A DNA stretch of 64,000 bases from Paenalcaligenes hominis (GTDB lineage: Bacteria > Pseudomonadota > Gammaproteobacteria > Burkholderiales > Burkholderiaceae_B). The translations under genes were made by a program, and so were the position numbers. The notes beneath the pieces are model-generated. The model was not told the DNA's origin. It did no database searches and saw nothing but the letters and a program-made list of their open reading frames with translations. Location: positions 62,001-126,000 of the forward strand of contig NZ_JAATIZ010000004.1 of NCBI RefSeq assembly GCF_011927625.1, in the 5' to 3' direction. The first letter of the stretch is position 1; every line of letters begins with the position of its first letter. Below, one piece after another: positions 35,727 to 45,086 of the stretch.

Positions 35727-36498
35727 TTCGTATAAACACGCTGTTGCTCAGCGCTTTTCAGCGGCAGCCTCTCGTTATGACCGTGTTGCTCACTTGCAGC
35801 GATTGGTTTGCGATACGTTAATTGAAACGATGCCGCCCTCTTTAGACGCCCAGCAAATTATGGATTTGGGTGCTGGCACCGGTTATGCCAGCACAGCACT
35901 ACAGCAGCGTTTTCCGGGAAGTCAGTATTGGGCCGTCGATCTAGCCGAAGGCATGTTGCGTTATATGCATCAACATGTGGCTGCCAAGGCCTATGTCTGT
36001 GCCGATATGGAATGCCTTCCTTTTGCCCCTAACTACTTTGATTTAATTATTAGCAGTCTTGCCGTGCAATGGTCATTAAATTTTGTGCAAAGTCTGGAGC
36101 AATGCTATGCCTGTGTGCGCTCTGGCGGAGTGATGCAATTTAGCACCGTACTAGAAGGCAGTTTAAGAGAGCTAAAACAAAGTTGGGCGTCGGTAGACGA
36201 CGGCCCCCATGTGAACCGTTTTCGCACCCGTAACGACTACCTATCGTTATGCCACCAAAGCCAGTGGCAAATAATCGCGGTTGAACAGCGTCGTTATTGT
36301 TATTTTTATGACCACGTTAAACACCTACGTCAAGAGCTCCGTGATCTAGGCGCTAACCATATTCACGGGAACCTTCAGACTCACCTGGGCGCACGTCGAC
36401 GTTGGCAACAACTTATTGATGCCTATGAACATTACCGTACCTCTAATGGCCTACCTGCAACGTGGGACATTCTTTATATCACTTTACAAAAACCATGA
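35719..36498 (+). CDS. bioC: Malonyl-ACP O-methyltransferase BioC
   Basis: This 259-residue SAM-dependent methyltransferase caps malonyl-ACP so that it can enter fatty acid elongation toward pimelate. Motif I reads IMDLGAGTGYAST, and KHAVAQRFSAAASRYDRVA near the N-terminus is typical of BioC. The reading frame is open upstream to 35554, but the ATG at 35719 (MPNSYKHAV) gives the family-typical start and an 8-base overlap with the esterase. Its stop overlaps the bioD start (ATGA). Confidence 0.93.
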   Translation: MPNSYKHAVAQRFSAAASRYDRVAHLQRLVCDTLIETMPPSLDAQQIMDLGAGTGYASTALQQRFPGSQYWAVDLAEGMLRYMHQHVAAKAYVCADMECLPFAPNYFDLIISSLAVQWSLNFVQSLEQCYACVRSGGVMQFSTVLEGSLRELKQSWASVDDGPHVNRFRTRNDYLSLCHQSQWQIIAVEQRRYCYFYDHVKHLRQELRDLGANHIHGNLQTHLGARRRWQQLIDAYEHYRTSNGLPATWDILYITLQKP

Positions 36499-37199
36499 TC
36501 ACACCTCAGGCCTATTTTATTACTGGCACCGATACCGAAATAGGAAAAACCACCATTGCGGCGGCGTTATTGTACGACGCTAAACAACGCGGTTTTAGCA
36601 CGCTGGCATGCAAACCCATCGCATCTGGAAGCATGCTCACGCCCGACGGTTTACGTAATGATGACGCATTGCAGTTACAGGCACAGTGCTCTGTGGCGGT
36701 TCATTACGATGAGCTCAACCCGTTTGCTTTTGAACCGGCCATTGCCCCCCATCTTGCGGCGCATTACGCTAACCATTCGCTTGAACTAGGCAATCTAATC
36801 AACGCTACACAGCGAGTCTTAGCGTATCAAGCCCAGCTTACTGTTATAGAAGGGGCTGGGGGTTGGCATGTGCCAATTAATACTCAACACTGTCTATCCG
36901 ATGTGGCAGCCGCCCTGCAGTTACCTGTGATTTTGGTAGTGGGGTTGCGACTAGGCTGCATAAATCATGCTTTGCTCACAGCGGAAGCCATTCGCCATCA
37001 AGGCCTAACGCTTTCTGGCTGGGTAGCTAACCTCGCCCCCCGACAGGACACCATCACAAACCACACGATCGCTTTCCTACGCCAACGCTTGGGCGCACCA
37101 TGTTTGGGTGTGGTACCCCAATTAGAGACACCGTGTCCTACTGAGGTCGCTCGTCATTTAGATACCTCTTTACTTTTTAATACCGAATGCTATGTCTAA
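36495..37199 (+). CDS. bioD: Dethiobiotin synthetase
   Basis: This 234-residue ATPase closes the ureido ring of dethiobiotin from DAPA and CO2. The P-loop GTDTEIGKTT is at residues 11-20, and VIEGAGGWHVPIN carries the substrate-contact region. The start at 36495 (MITPQAYFITG) overlaps the bioC stop by 4 bases; an in-frame ATG 33 bases upstream would lie deep in bioC. It overlaps bioA by 8 bases. Confidence 0.95.
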   Translation: MITPQAYFITGTDTEIGKTTIAAALLYDAKQRGFSTLACKPIASGSMLTPDGLRNDDALQLQAQCSVAVHYDELNPFAFEPAIAPHLAAHYANHSLELGNLINATQRVLAYQAQLTVIEGAGGWHVPINTQHCLSDVAAALQLPVILVVGLRLGCINHALLTAEAIRHQGLTLSGWVANLAPRQDTITNHTIAFLRQRLGAPCLGVVPQLETPCPTEVARHLDTSLLFNTECYV

Positions 37200-38553
37200 T
37201 TTGTCACCTAATGCGCAGTGGATGCAAAGAGATTTCAATGTGCTTTGGCACCCCTGCACGCAAATGAAAGACCACGAAGTGTTACCTATTATTCCTATCC
37301 GACGCGCTCAAGGTGTGTATCTGGAGGACTTTGAGGGCAATCGCTATTTAGATGCAATCAGCTCTTGGTGGACCACTTTGTTTGGCCATTGCCACCCTTA
37401 TATTAATGAACGCGTGAAACAACAAGTGGATCAGCTTGAGCATGTGATGCTAGCCGGGTTTAGTCATCAACCAGTAATTGAGCTTTCAGAACGACTCGTC
37501 ATGCTTACCCCTCCTGGCTTAGAGCGCGTGTTTTATGCCGACAATGGGTCATCTAGCATTGAAGTCGCTCTCAAAATGAGCCTGCACTATTGGCGTAATC
37601 ATGGCCAAAGTAAAAAAAATCGCTTTGCCACTATTCGCAATGGTTATCATGGCGAAACCATTGGCACGATGTCCGTAGGTGATATTGCTTTATATACCGA
37701 TACCTACAAAGCGCTGCTTTTTGATTGTTTTAAAGTTCCGAGCCCCGATTGTTACTATCGAGCAGAGGGTCAAGACTGGGCCAGTTACAGCCAACACATG
37801 TTCGAGCCTATGGAAGAACTATTGGCTACCCATCATCACGAAATTGCAGCAGTCATTCTTGAGCCATTAGTTCAAGGGGCCGCAGGCATGCGTATGTATC
37901 ACCCCATCTATTTGAAACGATTGCGTGAAGCCTGTGATCGGTATGGTGTGCACTTGATTGTGGACGAGATTGCGGTAGGCATGGGGCGTACAGGTAAACT
38001 ATTTGCTTGTGAGCACGCTGGCATTAGTCCTGATTTTATGGTGTTGTCAAAAGGTCTAACCGGGGGGTATTTGCCTTTGGCCGCAGTGCTAACCACCGAG
38101 ACCATTTATCAGGCGTTTTACGACGACTATGAAAAAATGAACGCTTTTTTGCATTCTCATACTTACACTGGCAACCCGTTAGCGTGTGCTGCCGCGCTTG
38201 CTACGTTAGATTTATTTGAACAACAGGATGTACTGGGCAATAACCAACTATTAGCCCAGCATATGCACGATGCTACACGTCATCTGCATGACCACCCTCA
38301 TGTGGGTGAAGTGCGGCAAACGGGCATGATACTGGCTATTGAAATGGTCAAAGAAAAAGCAAGTAAAACGCCTTTCCACTGGAAAGAGCGCCGTGGCTTA
38401 AAAGTATTTAATTATGCATTAAGCCAAGGGGCGTTATTGCGTCCGTTAGGCAATGTGATTTATTTTATGCCGCCTTACTGTATTGAACCGCAGCAAATTG
38501 ATCAATTAAGCGCTATTGCTACAGCGGGCATTGAGCTAGCGGTTCAAACCTAA
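37192..38553 (+). CDS. bioA: Adenosylmethionine-8-amino-7-oxononanoate aminotransferase
   Basis: This 453-residue class III PLP aminotransferase converts KAPA to DAPA with SAM as amino donor. WHPCTQMKDHE at about 19-29 and ISSWWTTLFGHCHP are characteristic of BioA. The PLP lysine is in MVLSKGLTGGYLPLAAV. It is the last gene of the bioF-bioH-bioC-bioD-bioA operon and converges with dbpA with only 7 bases between stops. bioB, the final step, is not in the window. Confidence 0.97.
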   Translation: MSNLSPNAQWMQRDFNVLWHPCTQMKDHEVLPIIPIRRAQGVYLEDFEGNRYLDAISSWWTTLFGHCHPYINERVKQQVDQLEHVMLAGFSHQPVIELSERLVMLTPPGLERVFYADNGSSSIEVALKMSLHYWRNHGQSKKNRFATIRNGYHGETIGTMSVGDIALYTDTYKALLFDCFKVPSPDCYYRAEGQDWASYSQHMFEPMEELLATHHHEIAAVILEPLVQGAAGMRMYHPIYLKRLREACDRYGVHLIVDEIAVGMGRTGKLFACEHAGISPDFMVLSKGLTGGYLPLAAVLTTETIYQAFYDDYEKMNAFLHSHTYTGNPLACAAALATLDLFEQQDVLGNNQLLAQHMHDATRHLHDHPHVGEVRQTGMILAIEMVKEKASKTPFHWKERRGLKVFNYALSQGALLRPLGNVIYFMPPYCIEPQQIDQLSAIATAGIELAVQT

Positions 38554-38560
38554 GGGCTAG

Positions 38561-39946
38561 TTAACTATTGCGTACAAAATGCATCTTAAACCGTTTAGCT
38601 TTGATGCCCGATTGGCTTAGGCGACGAACGGCTTGATCTGCTACCTCTTGAGCAAGCGCCACATGAGTGACCACCATGCCTACATTGATCTTGCCGACAT
38701 GCTCTTTGCTTAGCCCGGCGTCGCCAGTTAGCGCACCCAGAATGTCACCGGGACGCAATTTGTCGCGTTTGCCACCGACAATAACCAGCGTACGCATGGG
38801 GGCGGCCTGTACAGTTGTCGTGGCGCTTGAGCTAGGTAAGGCTTCAGGTGTGATAGGACCAAAACGCTGGGCTAAGGCTTGCATAAACGCCTGGTCGTCT
38901 GTATCAAACAGCGTTAATGCGGTACCCGTTTGATCTACCCGACCGGTGCGCCCGATACGGTGTACGTACACGTCGACCTGATGCGGCAACTCGACATTTA
39001 GCACCAAAGGAAGCTGTGCAATGTCTAGCCCCCGCGCCGCCACATCCGTTGCCACTAATACCGTACAACTGTGATTAGCAAATTGGATTAAGACCTCATC
39101 ACGATCGCGCTGGTCTAAATCGCCGTGTAAAACCAATGCACTAAAACCTAAACTACGTAAGTAGTAGGTTAATGCGTCGCTGTTTGCTTTGGTATTACAA
39201 AACACCAACGCCGAGGTGGGCTGAAAATGATTAAGCAACGTCACCACCGCATCAAAGCGATCGTTTTCTGCTACCTGATAAAAGTGAGAAGCGATTTGAT
39301 TCGCACTGACTTGGCTTTCCACTGTAACGTGTACAGCGTCTTGTACAAAAAGCGTTGCGTCTTTACCTATGGTGTCGGGATACGTCGCAGAAAAAAGAAG
39401 GGTTTGGCGCTGTCGTGGACATTGGCTGACAATGTGCGCCATTTCATCGTAAAAACCCATATCGATCATACGATCGGCTTCATCCAAAACCAATGTGTTG
39501 ATTGTCGCCAAATCGATACTTTGGTGATCGATGTGATCTAGCACTCGACCTGGTGTTCCTACAATAATATGAACACCATGCGCTAAAGAATCGACCTGAC
39601 GCTGTATTGGGCTGCCCCCAGTAATGACAATAACTTTGATATTAGGGATGCCCCGTGCCAAACGACGCAATTCCTCGGCCACTTGGGTCGCTAGCTCTCG
39701 GGTTGGGCATAACACCAACGCCTGAGGCTGCACGCGCTCGGGGTTCACATGTTGTAAAAGCCCCAATCCAAAAGCAGCCGTTTTACCACTGCCTGTTTTC
39801 GCTTGCGCAATGACATCTGTCCCTTCGAGAATTAAAGGAAGGCTTTGAGCTTGGATAGGAGTCATTTGCTTGAACCCGAGCTGAGCAACGGTTTGAAGCA
39901 GTGCCGGCTGTAAAGGAAGCTCGGAAAAAGAAGTCATAGCAGTCAT
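38561..39946 (-). CDS. dbpA: ATP-dependent RNA helicase DbpA
   Basis: This 461-residue DEAD-box helicase acts in 50S ribosome assembly and recognises hairpin 92 of 23S rRNA. The Q-motif with FKQMTPIQAQSLP, motif I AQAKTGSGKTAA, motif II VLDEADRM and motif VI HRIGRTGR are intact. The C-terminal RNA-binding domain, with LRPGDILGALTGDAGL and GKINVG, separates DbpA from other DEAD-box proteins. Length is close to E. coli DbpA (457). It is transcribed alone. Confidence 0.95.
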   Translation of the reverse strand: MTAMTSFSELPLQPALLQTVAQLGFKQMTPIQAQSLPLILEGTDVIAQAKTGSGKTAAFGLGLLQHVNPERVQPQALVLCPTRELATQVAEELRRLARGIPNIKVIVITGGSPIQRQVDSLAHGVHIIVGTPGRVLDHIDHQSIDLATINTLVLDEADRMIDMGFYDEMAHIVSQCPRQRQTLLFSATYPDTIGKDATLFVQDAVHVTVESQVSANQIASHFYQVAENDRFDAVVTLLNHFQPTSALVFCNTKANSDALTYYLRSLGFSALVLHGDLDQRDRDEVLIQFANHSCTVLVATDVAARGLDIAQLPLVLNVELPHQVDVYVHRIGRTGRVDQTGTALTLFDTDDQAFMQALAQRFGPITPEALPSSSATTTVQAAPMRTLVIVGGKRDKLRPGDILGALTGDAGLSKEHVGKINVGMVVTHVALAQEVADQAVRRLSQSGIKAKRFKMHFVRNS

Positions 39947-40077
39947 GAAAACACCTTAATAATAGATTTTCCTATTGTATCGCGTTCACTACACTTTCGA
40001 CTAAAGCTACTTAAACATTCTTTATCCCTCTACAATAAGACACCTCCATTAATTATGCTCAAAATGAGTTTAAAGAC

Positions 40078-41088
40078 ATGCGCGAATTTTTAGCTCGTAA
40101 AAACATTTCTTTTTCTTTGCAGCGTTATGGCATTGAAACCATGAATTATATGACCTTGGGCTTATTTAGTTCACTGATCATCGGTTTAATCTTAAAAACG
40201 GTGGGCGGATGGTTAGATTGGGATTGGTTAATTGAAGTCGGCACGCTCGCCCAAGCAGGTTTAGGTGCAGCCATAGGGGTAGGAGTCGCCTACGGCTTGC
40301 AAGCCCCCGCTATGGTCATTTTTAGCAGTGCGATGGTAGGGTCTTTAGCTATCAGCGTAGGTGGCGGCCCAGTAGGCGCTTTTGTTGCTGTTGCCATAAG
40401 CAGCGAACTAAGCAAGCTGGTGCATAAAACCACCCCCTTAGATATTATTGTCACCCCTGCCACCGCATTAATTAGCGGCATGTTTGTCGCACAAATGGTT
40501 GCCCCCTATTTAGGTGAATTGATGCGCGCTACAGGGCAAACTATTGAATGGGCGATAACATTACAACCTTTCTTTATGAGTATAGTGATAGCGGTCGTAA
40601 TGGGCATGGTGTTAACAGGCCCCACCTCGAGCGCGGCCGTAGCGATCTCTTTAGATTTAGGGGGCTTAGCAGCCGGCGCTGCCACGGTGGGCTGCTGTGC
40701 ACAAATGATAGGTTTTGCTGCCATGAGCTACAAAGACAATGGCCCTTCTGGCACGCTAGGTGTTGGCCTTGGAACCAGCATGCTGCAGCTACCAAATATT
40801 ATTCGCAACCCCTTAATTTGGGTGCCACCCATTTTAACCTCAGCACTGCTTGCCCCCATTGGCACACTGATATTTGAGTTAAAAAACATACCCACTGGTG
40901 CGGGCATGGGCACCAGTGGATTGGTTGGACAAGTCGGTACCTTAGCAGCAATGGGGCAAGATACATCCGTGTGGATAGCTATAGGTCTGATGCATTTTAT
41001 TTTGCCTGCTGTTTTATGCTTAAGCATGAGTTGGTGGATGCAAAAGCGCGGCTGGATACAACCCGGCGATTTACGTTTACGTACCTAA
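40078..41088 (+). CDS. PTS EIIC-like membrane protein without partner domains
   Basis: This 336-residue membrane protein with about nine helices resembles the PTS_EIIC_2 family (PF13303 in memory), with GGGPVGAFVAVAISSELSKLVH near residues 97-118 and GPTSSAAVAISLDLGGLAAGAA near 180-201. No EIIA, EIIB, HPr or EI gene is nearby, so phosphorylating sugar uptake is doubtful; it may be a transporter or toxin-antidote-like membrane factor of unknown role. It stands alone and its stop abuts that of the convergent NlpD-like gene. Confidence 0.75.
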   Translation: MREFLARKNISFSLQRYGIETMNYMTLGLFSSLIIGLILKTVGGWLDWDWLIEVGTLAQAGLGAAIGVGVAYGLQAPAMVIFSSAMVGSLAISVGGGPVGAFVAVAISSELSKLVHKTTPLDIIVTPATALISGMFVAQMVAPYLGELMRATGQTIEWAITLQPFFMSIVIAVVMGMVLTGPTSSAAVAISLDLGGLAAGAATVGCCAQMIGFAAMSYKDNGPSGTLGVGLGTSMLQLPNIIRNPLIWVPPILTSALLAPIGTLIFELKNIPTGAGMGTSGLVGQVGTLAAMGQDTSVWIAIGLMHFILPAVLCLSMSWWMQKRGWIQPGDLRLRT

Positions 41089-41772
41089 CTATTTAGCGGG
41101 TAAATGCGGTATTACATCGACCGCTTTTCCATTAAAGCGCAGCTCAAAATACAATTGGGTTGCTGTGGTATCGGTACTGCCCATCGAGGCAATCGTTTGA
41201 CCTTGTTTTACGGATTGGCCTTCTTTGACGTTCAATGCCTTGTTATGCGCATACACACTAATAAAGTTAGTGTCATGACTGATAATGACCATATTGCCAT
41301 ACCCACGCAACCCATTTCCTGCATACATCACCTTGCCTGCTGCGGCCGCTTTAATAGGTTGACCTTCGCTACCACGAATAAAAACGCCTTGGGAATGGGC
41401 CCCTGTACCTTTTCTGTGACTGCCAACAGTAGGCCACACCAGATTAATGCGTCGTGGCGCTGGCACTGATTTGGCAGTGGTTTGACGAGTCGGCTGAACG
41501 GTTGAGCTGCCCGCATCTGCCGTCATGCCAGCAGAACCAGTAGATGCTGCTCCGCCTTTGACGCGCAAAAGCTGTCCAACTTCGATTTGATTAGGGTTGC
41601 GAATATTATTGGCACGCATGAGCTGATTGACTGATTGGCCATGTTGGCGCGCAATTTTAGTCAAGGTATCGCCTCGTACTACGCGATAATAGCCCTCACC
41701 TGCTGCTTTTTTAGGATTGGAACCACAGGCAGCCACCAAGATGCAAAGTAAAAGCACCGACAGAAAACGCAT
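41089..41772 (-). CDS. nlpD: NlpD-like lipoprotein (LysM plus degenerate M23 domain)
   Basis: This 227-residue protein has a lipoprotein signal with lipobox VAAC (Cys16), a LysM domain at about 28-72 (YRVVRGDTLTKIARQHGQSV) and a C-terminal M23/LytM domain. The domain lacks the usual zinc ligands: VYAHN replaces the HxH motif and LYFELR replaces LHFE. As in E. coli NlpD, it is therefore probably not a hydrolase but activates an amidase such as AmiC during cell separation. The common nlpD-rpoS neighbour is absent, so this may be a paralogue. Confidence 0.85.
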   Translation of the reverse strand: MRFLSVLLLCILVAACGSNPKKAAGEGYYRVVRGDTLTKIARQHGQSVNQLMRANNIRNPNQIEVGQLLRVKGGAASTGSAGMTADAGSSTVQPTRQTTAKSVPAPRRINLVWPTVGSHRKGTGAHSQGVFIRGSEGQPIKAAAAGKVMYAGNGLRGYGNMVIISHDTNFISVYAHNKALNVKEGQSVKQGQTIASMGSTDTTATQLYFELRFNGKAVDVIPHLPAK

Positions 41773-41875
41773 TATTTATCCTCTTTGTTGTACTTTTTAA
41801 GCCATCCATTCAACCATACCATTAGTCTGACTGCCAAGTCATTTTACGGAATCTAATAAATGCGTTCTGGACTAC

Positions 41876-41909
41876 ATAAAAAAACCCAGAGCTTTAGTGC
41901 TCTGGGTTT
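41876..41909 (-). terminator. Rho-independent terminator after selD
   Basis: AAACCCAGAGC and GCTCTGGGTTT form an 11-base-pair stem with T-run on the minus strand, 19 bases after the selD stop. It marks the end of the fdhE-sel transcript. Confidence 0.92.
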
Positions 41910-41927
41910 CAAAAAAAGCATAACAAA

Positions 41928-42986
41928 TTATTTCACAATGACTTTAGCAGGTCCTGCTACGACTTGACCAATTTGAGCGGCATAGTCAAACCCCTGGCTA
42001 TGGAGGTAGCTTAAAACCTGAGTGGCTTGCTCTGACGCACAGGAAATAAGTAGTCCACCTGACGTTTGTGGGTCGGTTAACAAGGCGCGATCTGTGTCAG
42101 TGAGCGTCTCTGCTAACTCGATATGTGCCCCATATGCATCCCAGTTGCGCTGAGAAGCGCCCGTAATATACCCTTGAGCGGCTAGATCTTGGACGTGGGG
42201 CAGCCAAGGCAGTTGGTCTTGCTTTAGCTCGATCGTTAAGGCAGAGCCGCGTGCAATTTCCCAAGCATGGCCTAACAAACCAAAACCTGTGACATCGGTC
42301 ATGGCATGCACCCCAACCCACTGGCCCAGCGCAACACCCGGGGTATTGAGTTGGGTAGTGCTTTGAATCATGGCCTGATAGGCTGCGTCGGGTAGCGCAT
42401 TTTTCTTAAAGGCAGCCGACATGACACCAACACCAAGCCCTTTGCTAAGAATGAGCACATCGCCCGCACGAGCCTCGGCATTTTTACGTACGTGCTGAGG
42501 ATGCACGAGCCCCATCGCCGCTAAACCATAAATAGGTTCGACCGAATCAATAGTATGGCCCCCCGCGATAGGGATGCCTGCGGCTTGGCATACGTCTGCC
42601 CCACCTTTAAGAATCTGTGCAATATCGTCTTTGGATAAGGTGTTGATGGGCATACCTACTATGGCTAGGGCCATAATGGGGGTACCACCCATCGCATACA
42701 CATCCGATAACGCATTGGTGGCCGCAATGCGCCCGAACTGATATGGGTCGTCGACCACAGGCATAAAAAAATCGGTGGTTGCTATCAGTGCTTGCTCGTC
42801 ATTGAGTTGATACACCGCTGCATCATCGGCGGTATCGGTGCCTACCAGTAAATTAGGGTAAGCCGACATAGCAGGCATAGAGGCTAACAACTCAGACAAC
42901 ACCCCAGGCGCAATTTTACAGCCGCAGCCACCACCATGCGCTAATGATGTTAATCGAGGAGTTGGCGAAGAAGAGGTATTTGACAT
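41928..42986 (-). CDS. selD: Selenide, water dikinase (selenophosphate synthetase)
   Basis: This 352-residue enzyme makes selenophosphate from selenide and ATP, the selenium donor for Sec-tRNA. The catalytic region reads HGGGCGCKIAP with Cys21 and Lys24; it is a Cys form, not a Sec form. GGTPIMALAIVGMP and IAGGHTIDSVEPIYG follow. I chose the ATG at 42986 (MSNTSSSPTP) because GGAG lies about 7 bases upstream; the frame is open to 43022. It is the last gene of the selenium block and lies 64 bases after the tRNA-Sec gene. Confidence 0.96.
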   Translation of the reverse strand: MSNTSSSPTPRLTSLAHGGGCGCKIAPGVLSELLASMPAMSAYPNLLVGTDTADDAAVYQLNDEQALIATTDFFMPVVDDPYQFGRIAATNALSDVYAMGGTPIMALAIVGMPINTLSKDDIAQILKGGADVCQAAGIPIAGGHTIDSVEPIYGLAAMGLVHPQHVRKNAEARAGDVLILSKGLGVGVMSAAFKKNALPDAAYQAMIQSTTQLNTPGVALGQWVGVHAMTDVTGFGLLGHAWEIARGSALTIELKQDQLPWLPHVQDLAAQGYITGASQRNWDAYGAHIELAETLTDTDRALLTDPQTSGGLLISCASEQATQVLSYLHSQGFDYAAQIGQVVAGPAKVIVK

Positions 42987-43050
42987 GAAAGACTCCGAAA
43001 CTCGAATAGCAAGGCAAAGCACGTTGCACTTGTAAGGTCAAATAATGAGA

Positions 43051-43146
43051 TGGCGGAAAGCAGCAGGAGTCGAACCTACCTAGGAGTGTCTAACACCCCC
43101 AACTGGGTTTGAAGCCCAGCCGCATCACCAGACACGAATGCTTTCC
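43051..43146 (-). tRNA. selC: Selenocysteine tRNA (anticodon UCA)
   Basis: This 96-base tRNA-Sec has an eight-base-pair acceptor stem (GGAAAGCA with TGCTTTCC), the anticodon arm CTGGG-CTTCAAA-CCCAG giving UCA, a long variable arm and an encoded GCCA end. Its first base is the last base of the selB stop codon TAG, so it is transcribed within the selA-selB-selD transcript and must be cut out of that RNA. SelA converts its seryl form to selenocysteinyl-tRNA and SelB delivers it. Confidence 0.97.
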
Positions 43147-45086
43147 TATGAATCTAGACCACGCTCTAGGGTGGTTTGATTAAAAACGGTATTTCCTGGA
43201 CGGATTAGATGTTTATCCCGTAATCGACGAGTATAACCAATTCTTTCGAAAAACTCTAAAATTTGTATCGTTCGTTTGCGCCCTAAGGCTAAGCTATCGC
43301 GAAACTCGGCTGCTTTGACGCCATTTGGCTCGGCCAATTCGGCTAGACGAGCGGCTAGTTCTAAAATGGCATCACGATGATAGTATAAATCGCGCACCAC
43401 TTGGTAGACGACGCCTTGGCGCACCAGCTTACGCCCTAAAGCACGTAATTCATCCTCGGGCACTTCTAAGGTCTGGGCCATATCCCGCACCCACGGTGGG
43501 TTGTAACGCCCTTCATGGCATAGCCGAATCAACTGCAAAGCAATGGCTTCTTCTTTGGGACTGAAACTGACCGTATGGCCACTAAGCCTATACCATGGTC
43601 CATTAAGTGCCAGACGTTGACGCTGTAGCAGCTCATGCAATGCACCAAACCAAAGTGAGTCTGGCGCTCGAGGAGCCACCATACGTCGCAAACGCGCCGC
43701 CTCTACTCCTGGCTCATCGGGATAGCGTTCATGGGTTTCAGCAAGTACGGTTTCAATCCGAGCTAATAATTGCTCCCAGGCATTGTTATGGATTAAGACT
43801 TGTGCGGTGCTCGAACGTGGCGCGCTTACCCATAGCGACTCGGCGGGTAACTCGAGCTGAGTAGGCTCGGTGGCCGTTAGTCTATGTAAAAAAGACTGAT
43901 CGAGCCCATACGGAGCTTGACGTAATAGGGGCGCGATTCCTTTGCCATCTAAATACGTTTCTACGGCGTCTAGCCAAGCAAGTCGAGCTAAAGAACGTCG
44001 TTTACGATCTGGTGCATTGGCATCTAGGACTTGGCCCCCGCCAATGGTTAATTTGGCTTGCGCATTGCGGACAATGAACCTGTCTCCGGGCATAACGCAA
44101 ACGGGCTCATCAAACACAAGTTGGGCGAATGCGGTTTGATTCGAGCGGATAAGATCTTGGCTTAATGGCACCACATGGGCCACGTAATGCGCAGCCCCCA
44201 CATGTACATGCACTGGCGTCCATGTTTTAAGAGTGGTGTCACCATAAGCCAATAGCTCTAAACGTACATCAATATGCGTGCTTGGCACAAAGCAGCGGCT
44301 ATCCGCAATCCAATTGCCACGTTCGATTTCTTCTTTAGCTATTCCGGCTATGTTTAAGGCGCAACGCTGCCCTGCTTTAGCTACTGGGCTGGGGGTGTTT
44401 TGTGCATGAATACTGCGTATGCGAACTGCTTTGTTTTGTGGCATTAAACGCAAATGGGATTGATCATCTTGCACAGCAATTTGACCCGAGTGAACGGTTC
44501 CGGTTAAGACCGTGCCCTGCCCTTCAAGCGTAAACACGCGATCCACAGCCAAGCGAAAAAGCCCCTGTGAATGGCGCTGAGCCACGGCCATGGCTTGATC
44601 TTCTAAATGAGCCTTAAGGGCTTCAATGCCCTGGCCCGACAAGCTGTCCGTTTCAAAATACAAAGCATCAGCTAAAAACGTGTGCTGTAGAAGCTGCTGT
44701 AAATCGTTTTTGAGTTGTTGGATGGCCTCGGGATCGGCCCGATCGGCTTTATTGATTACCACACTGCCACGTTTCAACCCAAGCAGTGACAGAATGGCAA
44801 CGTGTTCGTGAGTTTGTGGCATGATGCCGTCATCGGCTGCTACCACAAGCAATGCATAATCAATACCCGTTGCACCGGCCACCATGGTGTGCACGAGGTT
44901 TTCGTGCCCGGGTACATCCACAAAACCTAATACGTCACCATTAACCAAAGGCGTGTACGCATAGCCCAACGTAATGGTGATGCCTCTTTGTTTTTCATCA
45001 TCAAGACGATCCGTATTGACGCCCGTTAAGGCCCGAACCAATGCGGTTTTACCATGGTCAATGTGACCTGCTGTACCCACAATCAT
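43146..45086 (-). CDS. selB: Selenocysteine-specific translation elongation factor SelB
   Basis: This 646-residue GTPase brings Sec-tRNA to UGA codons by binding the SECIS hairpin. The EF-Tu-like domain starts MIVGTAGHIDHGKTALVRAL, with VDVPGHENLVHTM (G3) and VINKADRAD (G4). Four winged-helix repeats form the C-terminal SECIS-binding part, ending near the FFERIGYTRRLRDKHLIRPG segment. I chose the ATG at 45086 because it overlaps the selA stop as ATGA; a GTG at 45104 would add six residues. The stop codon TAG shares its G with selC. Confidence 0.96.
   Translation of the reverse strand: MIVGTAGHIDHGKTALVRALTGVNTDRLDDEKQRGITITLGYAYTPLVNGDVLGFVDVPGHENLVHTMVAGATGIDYALLVVAADDGIMPQTHEHVAILSLLGLKRGSVVINKADRADPEAIQQLKNDLQQLLQHTFLADALYFETDSLSGQGIEALKAHLEDQAMAVAQRHSQGLFRLAVDRVFTLEGQGTVLTGTVHSGQIAVQDDQSHLRLMPQNKAVRIRSIHAQNTPSPVAKAGQRCALNIAGIAKEEIERGNWIADSRCFVPSTHIDVRLELLAYGDTTLKTWTPVHVHVGAAHYVAHVVPLSQDLIRSNQTAFAQLVFDEPVCVMPGDRFIVRNAQAKLTIGGGQVLDANAPDRKRRSLARLAWLDAVETYLDGKGIAPLLRQAPYGLDQSFLHRLTATEPTQLELPAESLWVSAPRSSTAQVLIHNNAWEQLLARIETVLAETHERYPDEPGVEAARLRRMVAPRAPDSLWFGALHELLQRQRLALNGPWYRLSGHTVSFSPKEEAIALQLIRLCHEGRYNPPWVRDMAQTLEVPEDELRALGRKLVRQGVVYQVVRDLYYHRDAILELAARLAELAEPNGVKAAEFRDSLALGRKRTIQILEFFERIGYTRRLRDKHLIRPGNTVFNQTTLERGLDS

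Noticed and set aside
41089-41772. Active M23 endopeptidase
   Set aside because: Zinc-ligand positions are replaced (YAHN and LYFELR), so it is read as an NlpD-like activator.
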